From Thiohalocapsa sp963704155 (GTDB lineage Bacteria > Pseudomonadota > Gammaproteobacteria > Chromatiales > Chromatiaceae), in NCBI GenBank assembly GCA_963704155.1, contig CAVPHF010000036.1, forward strand, positions 1 through 64,000: a stretch of 64,000 nucleotides of DNA, written 5' to 3'. The position numbers were made by a program, and so were the translations under genes. Position 1 is the stretch's first letter; each line of letters begins with the position of its first letter. This document shows positions 1 to 8,946 of this stretch, piece by piece. The notes beneath the pieces were generated by a model. The model saw only the letters and a program-made list of their open reading frames with translations. It searched no databases and had not been told where the DNA came from.

Positions 1-49
1 GCGCACACTGAGGACGACCCGACCTGGGTCGTTTGCGGAGGACTGGACA

Positions 50-935
50 ATGACGCCGCTGCGCCAACGCATGATCACCGCCATGCAGATGCATGGTTAC
101 TCGCCGCGCACCCACCAGAGCTACTTGGCCGCGGTGCGCGGTCTGGCGAAATACACCCACCGCTCGCCGGACAGCCTGCGCCGCGAGGACCTGCGCGGGT
201 ACTTCGAATATCTGGTCACCAAGCGCCACCTGGCCCCGGCCAGCGTGCGCCTGTCCTACAACGGCATCCGCTTTCTCTATCTGCAGGTGCTCCACTGGAA
301 CACGCTGGACCTGGAGGTGGTGTTGCCCAAGCGCGAGCAACGCATCCCGGAGTTACTCACGCGCGTCGAGGTCGCGGCCATTTTGGATGCCTGCCCCGCG
401 GGGCGCTATCGCAGCATGCTGATGCTCGCCTACGGCTGCGGGTTGCGGCTGAGCGAGGTGCTGGCCGTGCGGGTGGCGGACATCGATGGCGAACGCATGC
501 TGCTGCGCCCTTGATCAGACAGGGGGCCAGGGCAAAGGCGCCAAGGACCGACTGCTGCCGTTGTCGCCGACGTTGTTGACACAGCTGCGTGCCCATTGGC
601 GGCTGTATCGGCCTGCCGACTGGCTGTTCGCCGGGCGCACCGGTGTTCCGCTCTCGACCACCAGTCTGCAAAAGGCCTACACCCGCGCCAAAGCGCAAGC
701 CGGGGTGACCAAGGTCGGCGGTATCCATGCGCTGCGGCATGCCTATGCCACCCACCAACTGGCCGCCGGCTTGCCGGTGGAGCGGCTGCAGCGCCTGATG
801 GGCCACACCAGCATCCACACCACGCTGCGCTACGTGCATTGGCTGCCGAGCGCCGGTGACGGCGAAGGTGCACTGGATCTGATCGCGCAGTTGGCGAGCA
901 CGCGCGAGACCGATGGAGCACCACAGCATGCCTGA
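50..935 (+). pseudogene. IS91-associated tyrosine recombinase, frameshifted
   Basis: A XerC/D-like site-specific recombinase of the kind that accompanies IS91-type transposases. The first frame (50-514) carries the SAM-like N-terminal domain and the first catalytic Arg in GCGLRLSEV. The second frame (486-935) carries the rest: HALRHAYATH with the His-x-x-Arg box, then LMGHTSIHTTLRYVH with the last His and the nucleophilic Tyr. The two halves join around 505-520, where one frame ends at GERMLLRP and the other resumes at GKGAKDRLLPL, so one indel splits the gene. The stop lies next to the transposase start, as in two-gene IS91 elements. It is unlikely to make active enzyme. Confidence 0.85.
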
Positions 936-2068
936 AGCCTCACTGCAGGCACTCGTGCATACCTGCCTGAACGACGTGGCCGCGGCGCGTTCACTGAGTC
1001 CGCACCAATGGCAGGTCTGCCATCACATCGCCCAGTGCCGGACCGCCGCCCTGGGCGGCTTTGCGCTGGCATGCGACGCGTGCGGGGAACGCACGTTGCT
1101 CTACCATGCGTGCCGCGATCGCCACTGCCCGCGCTGCCAGCGCCACGCCTCCGAGGCCTGGTGCGAACGCCAACGCGCCGCGCTGCTGCCGGTGACCTAC
1201 CATCACCTGGTGTTCACCTTGCCCGACACCCTCAACGGCTGGATCGAGGTCCAGCCCAAGGAGATCTATGACCTCCTGTTCGAGACGGTGTGGGCGACGC
1301 TCGCGGAATTCGGCGCCGATACCAAACGCCTGGATGGCCAAATGGGCATGACCGCCATGCTCCACACCTGGGGCCAGACGCTGATGCGTCATGTCCACCT
1401 GCACTGCCTGGTGCCGGGTGGGGCGCTGGCCGACGACGGCACCTGGCATCCGGCCAAGCGCACCTATCTGTTCCCGGTGCGGGCACTTGTCGCGGCATCT
1501 GCGCGGCGGCTTCGTCAGTCGCCTGCGTGCGGCCTTCGAGGCCGGGCGCTTGCAACGCATCACCGATCGCAACGAAGTCGATCGCGTGCTGCAGACGCTG
1601 ATGCGCAAGGACTGGGTGGTCTACTCCAAGCCCTGCCTCGCTCGCGCCGAGACGGTGGTGGACTACCTTGGCCGCTACACCCATCGCACGGCGGTCTCCG
1701 ATGGGCGACTGCTGAGCTTCGACGGCAACGTGGTCGAACTCAGCTATAAGGACTATGCCGACGGCAACCGGCGCAAGGTGATGACGCTCTGCGGCGACGA
1801 GCTGCTGCGCCGGTTCCTGCTGCATGTCTTGCCCAAAGGCTTCATGCGTGTCAGACATTTCGGCTTCCTCGCCAATCGCTGTCGGGCCAAGCGCTTGGTG
1901 GCGATCCGCAGCGCGTTGGCGGCACCGCCGCCCGTGCCCGCCCGGGCAAAGACCGAGCCCGCCACCTACGCTGGTCACCCCTGCCCGACGTGCCGCAAGG
2001 GACAGCTGCGCGTGTGTGCGCACCTCGCACCCGTGCGCCGCGATCCCGGGGGTAACGCGCACCGCTGA
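913..2068 (+). pseudogene. IS91-family transposase (zinc ribbon, HUH/Y2-type), frameshifted
   Basis: The N-terminal part shows the IS91 zinc-binding region (CDACGERTLLYHACRDRHCP, then CQRH) and the HLHCLVPGGAL segment that forms the HUH metal site. The second frame supplies the C-terminal part with YLGRYTHRTAVSD, KDYADGNRRKVMTL and a final Cys-x-x-Cys (CPTCRKG). The frames join near 1487, where one extra T in GGGCACTTGTCGCGG breaks the reading FPVRAL/SRHLRGGFVS. With the upstream recombinase also broken, this rolling-circle element looks dead. Its exact ends are not evident. Confidence 0.88.
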
Positions 2069-2379
2069 TCGCGACTCGGCACCGTCGACGTTGTCGACTC
2101 GGACAGGCCGCCGCCGGCCTGCGGTTACACTCGCCTCGTGCTCGGAAAACCGCCTATACTGGGACCGAAAGACCCGTAAATTCATGCTCGTCGCACCACG
2201 CATGCTCGACTTTCGTCACGCAGACAACCAAACTCGCCCGCGTTTTGCGCCGCCTGGTTGCGGTCCGCCCCAGCGGCGGGAATACAATCCCCTCTTGTCG
2301 CCGCAGGCCGTGCTGAACTCAGGCACCGTGCAGGGAGCGGATTAGTCCAACAAACATTTATCCGTCGTGCGCGCCGAAC
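2069..2379. other. Gap downstream of IS91 element
   Basis: There is no convincing gene here. It probably holds the non-coding 3' end of the IS91-type element. A dyad TTTATCCGtCGTGCGC (about 2355-2370) and its imperfect complement (about 2410-2425) straddle the end of the neighbouring minus-strand gene, so that gene's last codons may have been altered by an inserted repeat. Confidence 0.4.
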
Positions 2380-3090
2380 TCAGTGCGTCGACGGGAACGA
2401 TCTGTCGTGGCGCACGCCGGATAAAATGCTTTTTCGGTAGGTGGTATAGGCGGCTGAGCGCAGCTCGCGCTCGCCCCGTTTCGCGTACCTTCGGCCTTGC
2501 GGCGTGTCCAGCAGCGAATCGCGCATGACGATCACCTCCGCGCCTTCGCCCACCCGGTTGTACAGATCGACCACGTCGTTCATCCCCATGCGGATGCAGC
2601 CGTAGGAGGCCGGCTCGCCGAGGCGCCATTCCTCGGCGGTGCCGTGGATATAGATGAAGCGCTGAAAGGTGTTGCGGTTTTGCGGCTCTCTGCCGTCAAG
2701 CCACAGGATGCGGCTGACGATCGGGTCGCGTAGTGGCGCGTTGGCCTGGATGACCTCGCCGGTCGGCCGTCGGCCTTTGAAGACCATGCCCGGCGGGTAG
2801 CCATCACCGATCTTCTTGGCGATCTCCATCCGGCCCAATGGCGTTCGGTAGCTACCGGGCTGTGTTCCTAGGCCGAACTTGGACGTGGAGATGACATAGC
2901 TCTTCACCGGCTTGTCGTCCCGGAGCAGCAGCAGTCGCTGGTCGCGGACGCTGACGAGCAGCTTGTTCTGGGTATCCTTACCGACGGCGGTCGGACGAAT
3001 GTCGCTGCCGGTCCCGCAGCCGCCGAGCGCGAGCGCGCCGATGCACAACAGTAGCAAGATGATGTGTGTTCTTAGAGCGATCGACTTCAT
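2380..3090 (-). CDS. L,D-transpeptidase (YkuD domain) lipoprotein
   Basis: A 236-residue protein starting at the ATG at 3090. It has a hydrophobic signal sequence ending in a lipobox (LALGGC), so it is probably a lipoprotein. The YkuD catalytic segment is clear: IYIHGTAEEW with the conserved His, then ASYGCIRMG with the catalytic Cys. Family members cross-link peptidoglycan stems (3-3 bonds) or attach lipoproteins to it. It stands alone, convergent with the IS91 remnant. Its last dozen residues lie in a dyad repeat and may not be original. An upstream extension to 3174 is open but lies before the signal peptide. Confidence 0.88.
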   Translation of the reverse strand: MKSIALRTHIILLLLCIGALALGGCGTGSDIRPTAVGKDTQNKLLVSVRDQRLLLLRDDKPVKSYVISTSKFGLGTQPGSYRTPLGRMEIAKKIGDGYPPGMVFKGRRPTGEVIQANAPLRDPIVSRILWLDGREPQNRNTFQRFIYIHGTAEEWRLGEPASYGCIRMGMNDVVDLYNRVGEGAEVIVMRDSLLDTPQGRRYAKRGERELRSAAYTTYRKSILSGVRHDRSFPSTH

Positions 3091-3228
3091 CGGGAATGGA
3101 CAAGCAATCTCGCCTTGCTGGAAAGCGCAACGCGATGGTCGGCGCAGGTTAGATACCCCCGGCGCAACGGTCAAGCAAGAATTCGGGAGATTGCCTAAGG
3201 TGAGCGACGCGGCAGCTCTGGGAGGAAT

Positions 3229-3350
3229 TTCAGTGACGTTTTACCAAATACACGCTCTCTGCATGGCAGGACTACCCAGAATCGTTATCCCCGGCCTCTC
3301 TCTCCATGTCATTAAACGAGAAAGTCGGCGCAGCTGCGTGTTCTTTGCGG
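3229..3350 (+). pseudogene. 5' fragment of a REP-associated (Y1-type) transposase
   Basis: From the ATG at 3263 the reading MAGLPRIVIPGLSLHV parallels the start of the intact transposases at 6591 and 10725 (MSRLPRIIVPGIPHHV). Similarity fades after about 30 residues. Just upstream, CAGTGACGTTTTACCAAATAC resembles the left end of the intact units (CGGTGACACTTTACTATTTA), so this is an old, 3'-deleted copy that keeps its left terminus. Confidence 0.65.
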
Positions 3351-3583
3351 GAACAGAAGAGAAAAAGGGCTCATTTTCTGTTCTCCGGCAAGGACAAGAG
3401 AGGAAACCGCCTGGGAATTTGGGCCTGACGGCTGCGCCCACAATCTTGTCTCAACGCTCGGGAAAGTAAGCCCCTACAACGCTCACGAGGTCGGCCGGCC
3501 CCTTGGTGGAGCCGGCCCGATGTTCCAGGCTGCGCTAGGTTTGCGCTCAAGGCGACCCTGGACTCTCAGGGGCGCTTGGATGC

Positions 3584-4018
3584 CTATGAATTCGCCACGG
3601 CCTGAATGGCATGGTGGACCGCGCTTTCCAGTTCGTCAGAGGGAGTCACCACGACCTCGCGTCCGCCGACGGATAGCGTGTACCGCTCCGCGGCCGCGCT
3701 TTGCTGATAGGCCTTCTGGAGCTCTCCCACAAGGGTCTCGAGCCGGGCGGGCGTTACGCCCTTCTCTTCGACAAGATTCTTGAAGTTGCTCACCTTGCCG
3801 TCATGAATCCAGGCGACGCCAAACTTCTTTGGGGGTTTGCCGATAAAGACATAAGCGGCGTGCTCGGCCGGGATAAGTTCCAGACGGTCTTTGGTCTTAC
3901 CCATCAGGGTTTCGAGTTCAGAGCGAACGGCATCGACGCGTTCGGCGGCATAGTGACCGGAATCCAGCGGCGGGAAAGCCGGCGTGCCCCCACCAAACAA
4001 CTTGTTCACAAGTCCCAT
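3584..4018 (-). CDS. Hypothetical protein (144 aa)
   Basis: A soluble-looking 144-residue protein that begins MGLVNKLFGGGTPAFPPLD and has a GAGGAG-type ribosome site just before its ATG at 4018. The middle contains AAYVFIGKPPKKFGVAWIHDG followed by a helical stretch (TPARLETLVGELQKAYQ). No signal peptide, membrane segment or catalytic motif is visible, and I do not recognise the family. It lies between two transposase fragments. Normal codon use and a good start suggest a real gene. Confidence 0.6.
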   Translation of the reverse strand: MGLVNKLFGGGTPAFPPLDSGHYAAERVDAVRSELETLMGKTKDRLELIPAEHAAYVFIGKPPKKFGVAWIHDGKVSNFKNLVEEKGVTPARLETLVGELQKAYQQSAAAERYTLSVGGREVVVTPSDELESAVHHAIQAVANS

Positions 4019-4084
4019 AGTAGGCTCCTCTCAGTTCGACCAGGATTGGTGACCAAAAAACATAGCAACTAGATGGGAATGTTT

Positions 4085-4405
4085 CAAATTGGCAGGCCAC
4101 TGCTCGACTGTCTCAACCAACTGGGCCCGGACCGGCTTTCACTCGACATAGCGCACGGCCGCGAGTAAATGTGGCTCGTCCATCACGAACGAGTAAAAAC
4201 GTTCCTGCCAAGGGTGTCCGCGCCAGCGCTGACGGAAGTTGATCCTGCGCGCATAGCGCCGATGCGTCACGCCCAGGCGTGCAGCGCAGCCCGTCTTCCG
4301 TGCTCGGCACCAGCACCAGATGTACGTGGTTCGGCATCAGGCAGTAGGCCCCTGAAACTCAGCTCACCGTTGACCGCATACCAACGACCGGCTAGCCTGG
4401 CCCAA
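4085..4405 (-). pseudogene. Decayed REP-associated (Y1-type) transposase
   Basis: Reading the minus strand gives, in pieces, WARLAGRWYAVNGEL, then LMPNHVHLVLVPSTEDGLR (the HUH motif), then, in another frame, RRINFRQRWRGHPWQERFY and MDEPHLLAAVRYVE followed by a stop and KPVRAQLVETVEQWP. This order matches the intact transposases nearby, but it needs at least two frameshifts and has a premature stop. It is a distinct subfamily from the intact copies (HPWQERF in place of HLFQGRF). Confidence 0.75.
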
Positions 4406-4429
4406 GGATGTTTCCTTACCGAGGACGCC

Positions 4430-4657
4430 ATGATCACCAGCAAGCGCGCCAGAAAGCTGGTACGCAAGACCCAGACCACCATCCCGCGGCCCGTGCGGGA
4501 AGCACTGAATCTGCACGCCGGCGACGAGTTGGAGTACCGTCTCGAAGAGGGGCGCGTCATCCTCGCCAAGCACAACGCAGAGCCGATGGACGATCCCTTC
4601 CGCGCCTTCGACGAATGGCATTCGGACGCGGACGCGGCGGCCTATGCCGACCTTTAG
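4430..4657 (+). CDS. AbrB/MazE-type antitoxin
   Basis: 75 residues from the ATG at 4430. The N-terminal half is a SpoVT/AbrB swapped-hairpin DNA-binding domain (KTQTTIPRPVREALNLHAGDE). The acidic tail (DDPFRAFDEWHSDADAAAYADL) is the part that would wrap the toxin. Its stop overlaps the start of the MazF-like frame, as in type II toxin-antitoxin operons, where the antitoxin also represses the operon. Because the partner toxin is frameshifted, the antitoxin may now be an orphan. Confidence 0.8.
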   Translation: MITSKRARKLVRKTQTTIPRPVREALNLHAGDELEYRLEEGRVILAKHNAEPMDDPFRAFDEWHSDADAAAYADL

Positions 4658-5016
4658 TCAGGGCGACGTCGTCAAGGTCCCGTTCCTATACACCAACCGC
4701 CCGACACGACAGTCGCGCCCGGCGTTGGTCCTTGCCGCAGGCTGTGTCGGCGCGGCCTATCGATCTGTGCCTGGGCTGATTTGGGTACTGATGATCACTT
4801 GCGCCGGTCAACGAGGCTGGCCGGGGGATGTCAGCCCTGTCGGACCTTTCCGGCACCGGCCTACCGGCGCCATCGGTGATCCGCACCGCCAAGATCGCAA
4901 CCATCGAAGCGCGGGATGCGACCCTGCTCGGCCGGGTCAGCGAGACCGTGCACGCCGATGTGCTTGTGCGCGTCCGGGCGCATCTCGGCTTGCAGCGTTC
5001 CGAGGACAGTTTATGA
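4644..5016 (+). pseudogene. MazF/PemK-type toxin, frameshifted
   Basis: The first frame starts at the ATG at 4644, inside the end of the antitoxin gene, with the MazF fold's opening QGDVVKVPFLYTNRPTRQSRPALVL and continues to MITCAGQRGWPGD. The family pattern then resumes in the next frame (from 4828) as LPAPSVIRTAKIATIE and LLGRVSETVHADVLVRVRAHL. A single-base change near 4828-4845 separates them. MazF-type toxins are mRNA endoribonucleases. As written this copy is inactive, unless the frameshift is a sequence error. Confidence 0.75.
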
Positions 5017-5224
5017 AACTCGTGAACCTGGGGAGTGTCTGCTAACCGCTCGACAGCGGACTCCGACCGGCGAAGCGCCAGCGTCGGCAAGTCGGCAACT
5101 GGCCGAATCCTACCGTCGCGAAGAGCGAGAGGATTGCGTTCGTCTTCGCGGCTCAGAAGCAACAGCGGTTGCGGAATCTGGCAGAGTCGGTGAGGGTGGC
5201 TGTGAGAAGATTTCGCGGAGTAGC

Positions 5225-6514
5225 GTGAGCAACAACACTGCCATTCGTCGGACGACTAAGCATCGGCCGAGGCCAGGAGCGCGTCCGCCTCGGCAAGGAG
5301 ACGACCCTTGCGCTGACTCGCAGCACCCGCTCGCGCTGCTGTGCGAGGTCGCCTGGGACAGCGACGGCGCCCGACACCGCGACGCCCGCTACATCCCGTC
5401 GGTTGAACTCGGCTTGGACCGATTGCCGCGCGAGCTGACCGAGGCGCTGGCGGATCAACACAGCGGCTTTCGCACCGAGGCGATGTTCGAGCCCGGTACC
5501 CTGCTACCGGACTGGCGCCGGGATCAGGTCTTGACCCTGCCCGCGTCGCGCTTCGACGGGCGCCTGCCGGGTCTCGGTGTCCTGGTGCCGCGGGCCGGCC
5601 GCTTCTATCCGCGCCGCCTGCTCTCCGGCGACGGCGGTACGCCGCCGTCGGGCCGCTTGCCGTTCCGCGTCATCGGGATCGACGAGGAACAGCTGACGGT
5701 GGACCTCAATCACCCGCTGGCGGGTAAACCGCTGACCCTGAGCGCCGAAATCGAGCCGAGCCCGCCGAACGCCTGGCCCGGTGGCGGCGGGCTCGATCTA
5801 ATCAGCGCGCTCCTCGACGATGGCCCCGGCATGCAGGGGCGCCATGACGGCCTGGCGACCGATTTCTTCGACGAGGACAGCTTCACCCGCTCCGACCCAT
5901 CCGACGACGCCGGCTTCTACCGTCAGCCGCGCCTGGTCGACCACCTGGATAGCACGGCAATCAGCGAGATCTCCGCGCTCTACGGCAGGCTCATCCCGCC
6001 ACGGGCTCGCATCCTCGACCTGATGAGCAGCTGGCACTCGCACCTGCCGACGACGCTGGACGCCGAGTCGATCACCGGTCTCGGCATGAACGCCGACGAA
6101 CTCGCCCGCAACACGATCCTCACCGAGCGGGTGGTCCACGACCTGAACGCGGAGCCCCGCCTGCCGTTCGACGCGGAGCGCTTCGATGCCGTCGTCTGCA
6201 CCGTGTCGGTGGAGTACCTGACTGACCCGCTCGCGGTGTTCCGCGACCTCGGGCGGGTGCTGGCGCCCGACGGCGTCGCCATCATGACCTTCTCCAACCG
6301 CTGGTTCCCGCCGAAGGTGATCAGAGGCTGGGCACTGCTGCACGAGTTCGAACGACCGGGGCTCGTCCTGGAATACTTCCACCGCAGCAATCGCTTCCAA
6401 GACTGCCATACCCACAGCCTACGCGGCCGCCCCAGACCGGCCAACGACACCTACGCGCACCGATTGCCACACTCCGACCCGGTCCACGCGGTCTGGGCGT
6501 TCCGAACCGGATAG
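5225..6514 (+). CDS. SlyD-like (FKBP) domain fused to SAM-dependent methyltransferase
   Basis: About 429 residues if it starts at the GTG at 5225, which has GGAG just upstream; a later start is possible, and the frame is open further upstream. The first part resembles a SlyD/SlpA-type FKBP prolyl isomerase: FEPGTLLPDWRRDQVLTLPA, VPRAGRFYP, then the hallmark LTVDLNHPLAGKPLTL. The C-terminal half is a class I methyltransferase: ARILDLMSSWHSHLP in the motif I position, then FDAVVCTVSVEYLTDP and LGRVLAPDGVAIMTFSNRWF. Residues after 6360 resemble the usual family end. The substrate cannot be told. It is flanked by toxin-antitoxin and transposase genes, but its composition matches the chromosome. 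Confidence 0.75.
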   Translation: MSNNTAIRRTTKHRPRPGARPPRQGDDPCADSQHPLALLCEVAWDSDGARHRDARYIPSVELGLDRLPRELTEALADQHSGFRTEAMFEPGTLLPDWRRDQVLTLPASRFDGRLPGLGVLVPRAGRFYPRRLLSGDGGTPPSGRLPFRVIGIDEEQLTVDLNHPLAGKPLTLSAEIEPSPPNAWPGGGGLDLISALLDDGPGMQGRHDGLATDFFDEDSFTRSDPSDDAGFYRQPRLVDHLDSTAISEISALYGRLIPPRARILDLMSSWHSHLPTTLDAESITGLGMNADELARNTILTERVVHDLNAEPRLPFDAERFDAVVCTVSVEYLTDPLAVFRDLGRVLAPDGVAIMTFSNRWFPPKVIRGWALLHEFERPGLVLEYFHRSNRFQDCHTHSLRGRPRPANDTYAHRLPHSDPVHAVWAFRTG

Positions 6515-6533
6515 GAGCATAAAAAGCATCAAC

Positions 6534-7316
6534 GGATATCGGTGACACTTTACTATTTACGCCATTTCCCTCTCGGCTTATGCTAGGCGCATGTCTCGGC
6601 TCCCACGAATCATCGTACCCGGCATCCCCCACCATGTGACGCAACGTGGGAACAGGCGCCAACGGATATTCATGGAGGACGACGACTATGCGCTTTACAG
6701 AGATTGGCTAGCCCAGGCGTGCCGGTCAAACGGCGTGGAGGTCTGGTCCTACTGCCTGATGCCCAACCACGTTCACTTGATTCTTGTACCCGCAGACGAG
6801 ACCGGGCTATCCCGCGCCGTCGGCGAAACGCATCGTCGCTACAGCGGGTACATCAACGCACGATTGCGGGTAACAGGTCATTTGTTTCAAGGGCGGTTTG
6901 GCTGCGTGGCAATGGATGAAGCGCACTTGATGGCAGCTTTCCGCTACGTGGCGATGAATCCCGTCAAGGCGAAACTCGCTGCGACGGCAGCCGATTGGCC
7001 TTGGTCCAGCACGCCGGCACATCTGCGGCGCCAAGACGATGGTTTGGTGACTGTTCGCCCCCTGCTTGAACGCGTCGATAGTTTCGCGGACTTCTTGGAG
7101 GTACCAGCGGATGCTGAACGGGTTGCCGCTCTCACGAAGGGTCAAACGATAGGGCGACCATTGATGGGCGACCAAGAGCTCGGCGAGCTCGAAAAACGAC
7201 TTGGCCGAACTCTACGTCCTGGCAAGCGTGGCCGGCCGCCTTCGCAGAAGAATGACCCGAGACAACTCGAATTAGTGTAAATGGTAAAGTGTCACCGTAA
7301 TTCGTCACCGGAATCT
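6534..7316 (+). mobile_element. RAYT-type mobile unit, copy 1
   Basis: A unit of about 783 bp holding one transposase gene. The left end begins GGATATCGGTGACAC and runs on with TTTACTATTTAC. The right end, read on the other strand, begins AGATTCCGGTGACAC and runs on with TTTACCATTTAC: about 27 bp with four mismatches. At the right end 13 bp (GTCACCG plus TAATTC) are duplicated relative to copy 2. A near-identical unit lies at 10668-11437. Confidence 0.8.
6591..7280 (+). CDS. REP-associated tyrosine transposase (Transposase_17 / Y1-type)
   Basis: 229 residues. It contains the HUH motif in YCLMPNHVHLILVP and the YSGYINARLRVTGHLFQGRF segment with the likely catalytic Tyr region, then MNPVKAKL, all typical of TnpA-REP (RAYT) proteins. 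These are single-strand DNA nucleases related to IS200/IS605 transposases that act on REP hairpins. It differs from the second copy at three positions (GVEVW/GVDVW, FRYVAM/FRYLAM, IPHHV/MPHHV), so one copy arose recently. Unlike most RAYTs it sits inside a unit with matched terminal inverted repeats. Confidence 0.92.
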   Translation: MSRLPRIIVPGIPHHVTQRGNRRQRIFMEDDDYALYRDWLAQACRSNGVEVWSYCLMPNHVHLILVPADETGLSRAVGETHRRYSGYINARLRVTGHLFQGRFGCVAMDEAHLMAAFRYVAMNPVKAKLAATAADWPWSSTPAHLRRQDDGLVTVRPLLERVDSFADFLEVPADAERVAALTKGQTIGRPLMGDQELGELEKRLGRTLRPGKRGRPPSQKNDPRQLELV

Positions 7317-7463
7317 CTACCGCGCCTACCCTCCGGGCCGGCTCGATCAGCTGCCGGAAAACCCCGTTGAGGCTGGTCGGATCTGCGTCTGCTCCAGCCG
7401 GCCGTGCACGCCGAACGCGCCAGGTGTATAGTCCTTGAAAAGGCTACACACTCGAGTACAGCC

Positions 7464-7664
7464 ATGCGAACCAATATCGTTATTGATGATCAGCTCATGG
7501 AACGCGCACTTACCACCACGGGATACCGGACGAAACGGGAAGCAGTTGAAGAGGGCCTCCGGCTACTGGTGCGACTTAAGGAGCAAGAGCAAATCCGCGC
7601 CGCCCGCGGGAAATTACCCTGGAGTGGTGACCTCGAAGCCATGCGACGCGACGACAGCAGATGA
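7464..7664 (+). CDS. vapB: VapB-type antitoxin
   Basis: 66 residues from the ATG at 7464. The start MRTNIVIDDQLMERAL and the RTKREAVEEGLRLLVRLKEQE helix are typical of ribbon-helix-helix VapB antitoxins (VapB11/VapB33-like). The C-terminal part (ARGKLPWSGDLEAMRRD) is the toxin-neutralising tail. It overlaps the VapC start by ATGA, so the two are translationally coupled. The pair would repress its own promoter in the 150 bp upstream. Confidence 0.88.
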   Translation: MRTNIVIDDQLMERALTTTGYRTKREAVEEGLRLLVRLKEQEQIRAARGKLPWSGDLEAMRRDDSR

Positions 7665-8059
7665 TTCTGGTCGACTCATCGGTCTGGATCGACTACTTCA
7701 ACGGTGCAGCTACCATCGAGTGCGACGTACTCGACGCTTTGCTGGGCCGCGAGTTGGTGCTGATCGGCGATCTGATCCTGACTGAGGTGCTACAGGGCTT
7801 CCGCACCGATGCCGGCTACCACAAGGCTCGGTCCCTGCTCAAACCACTTGATTTTTGTCGACTCGGCGGGCGAACAGTGGCGCTTGCAGCGGCCGAGAAC
7901 TATCGGTACTTGCGCTCCCGCGGCATCACGGTGCGGAAGACCATCGACGTCATCATCGCAAGCTATTGCATCCTGAACTCGCTCGAGCTTCTCCACGCCG
8001 ATCGTGATTTCGACGCAATGGAGCAACACGTTGGTCTCAGCGTCTATCGTCCGATATGA
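7661..8059 (+). CDS. vapC: VapC-type PIN-domain RNase toxin
   Basis: 132 residues. The PIN acidic residues are present: MILVDSSVWIDYF (Asp5), LTEVLQGF (Glu), TIDVIIASYCI (Asp) and LHADRDFDAM (Asp), which would bind Mg2+. PIN toxins of this type cut tRNA or rRNA until bound by VapB. The ORF is complete and the key residues are intact, so this is the one toxin-antitoxin pair in the accessory zone that looks functional. Confidence 0.9.
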   Translation: MILVDSSVWIDYFNGAATIECDVLDALLGRELVLIGDLILTEVLQGFRTDAGYHKARSLLKPLDFCRLGGRTVALAAAENYRYLRSRGITVRKTIDVIIASYCILNSLELLHADRDFDAMEQHVGLSVYRPI

Positions 8060-8228
8060 GAGTGCACAGGCGAGGCTAGCAAGACCGACGAAGCCCGACT
8101 AATTGGCCTACGATTGGATGGAACGCGGCAATCCGGGATCGGGCAAGCTGGAAGTGGTGGCTTAGAAGCAGCCAGCGTGCGGTTGATCCTTTGCCGACCA
8201 AAGCCCTACGAAGGCCCTGAACGCCCCA

Positions 8229-8903
8229 TGTGCGGACGCTTCGCCCAATACGCAGATGCCGACACCATCGCCCGCCACTTCGAGTTGGCGCCAGTGCCGG
8301 CGCTTCCGCCCCACTACAACGTCGCACCAACCCAGCCGGTGCTGGCGGTGCGCATCGATGACAGCGGCCAGCGTGAACTGACCGTCCTGCGCTGGGGCTT
8401 GGTGCCGTCCTGGTCGAAAGGGCCGGACAACCGCTACAGCATGATCAACGCCCGCGCCGAGACGGTGGCGACCAAGCCGGCCTATCGCGCGGCCTTCGCC
8501 CGGCGGCGCTGCCTGATCCCGGCCGATGCCTTCTATGAATGGCGAGCGACTGCCGACGGCAAGGTGCCGCACGCGATCCGGCGGGACGATCGGGAGCCGT
8601 TCGCGATGGCCGGGCTGTGGGAGCATTGGACTGGGACCGGACGGCTCCGAGATCGACTCCTGCACCATCATCGTCACCGACGCGAACGCGCTGCTGGCGC
8701 CGATCCACGATCGCATGCCGGTGATTCTGGATGCAGCCGACTACGGAACCTGGCTCGATCCGAGCAACGAGGACAAGGCGGCGTTGCAATCCCTGCTCAG
8801 GCCCACCGATCCCGCGGGCTGGACCGCCTACGCGGTTTCACGAGCGGTGAACAGTCCGCGCAACGACTCGCCGGCGCTGCTGGAGCCTGCCGCAAGCGGT
8901 TGA
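8229..8903 (+). pseudogene. SRAP / YedK (HMCES-like) abasic-site protein, frameshifted
   Basis: It starts MCGRFAQYADADT, so Cys2, which forms the covalent link to abasic sites in single-strand DNA, is in place. SMINARAETVA and CLIPADAFYEW follow the family. Around 8633-8635 one extra G breaks the frame; the rest continues in another frame with DGSEIDSCTIIVTDANALL and IHDRMPVIL, which holds the conserved His. Without that base the protein would be about 224 residues, a normal length. Either it is a recent pseudogene or there is a sequence error. Confidence 0.82.
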
Positions 8904-8946
8904 CTGAACTGCCGTTGCTGCCTAGTGCTTGCGCCCCGTTCTCCAC

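Noticed and set aside
50..935. Integron integrase for the cassette array at 11.4-14.4 kb
   Set aside because: The recombinase is directly linked to an IS91-type transposase, is broken, and I see no IntI-specific patch; it lies 10 kb away.
1232..2203. Minus-strand ORF opposite the IS91 transposase
   Set aside because: It has no recognisable domain and lies over clear transposase motifs on the plus strand.
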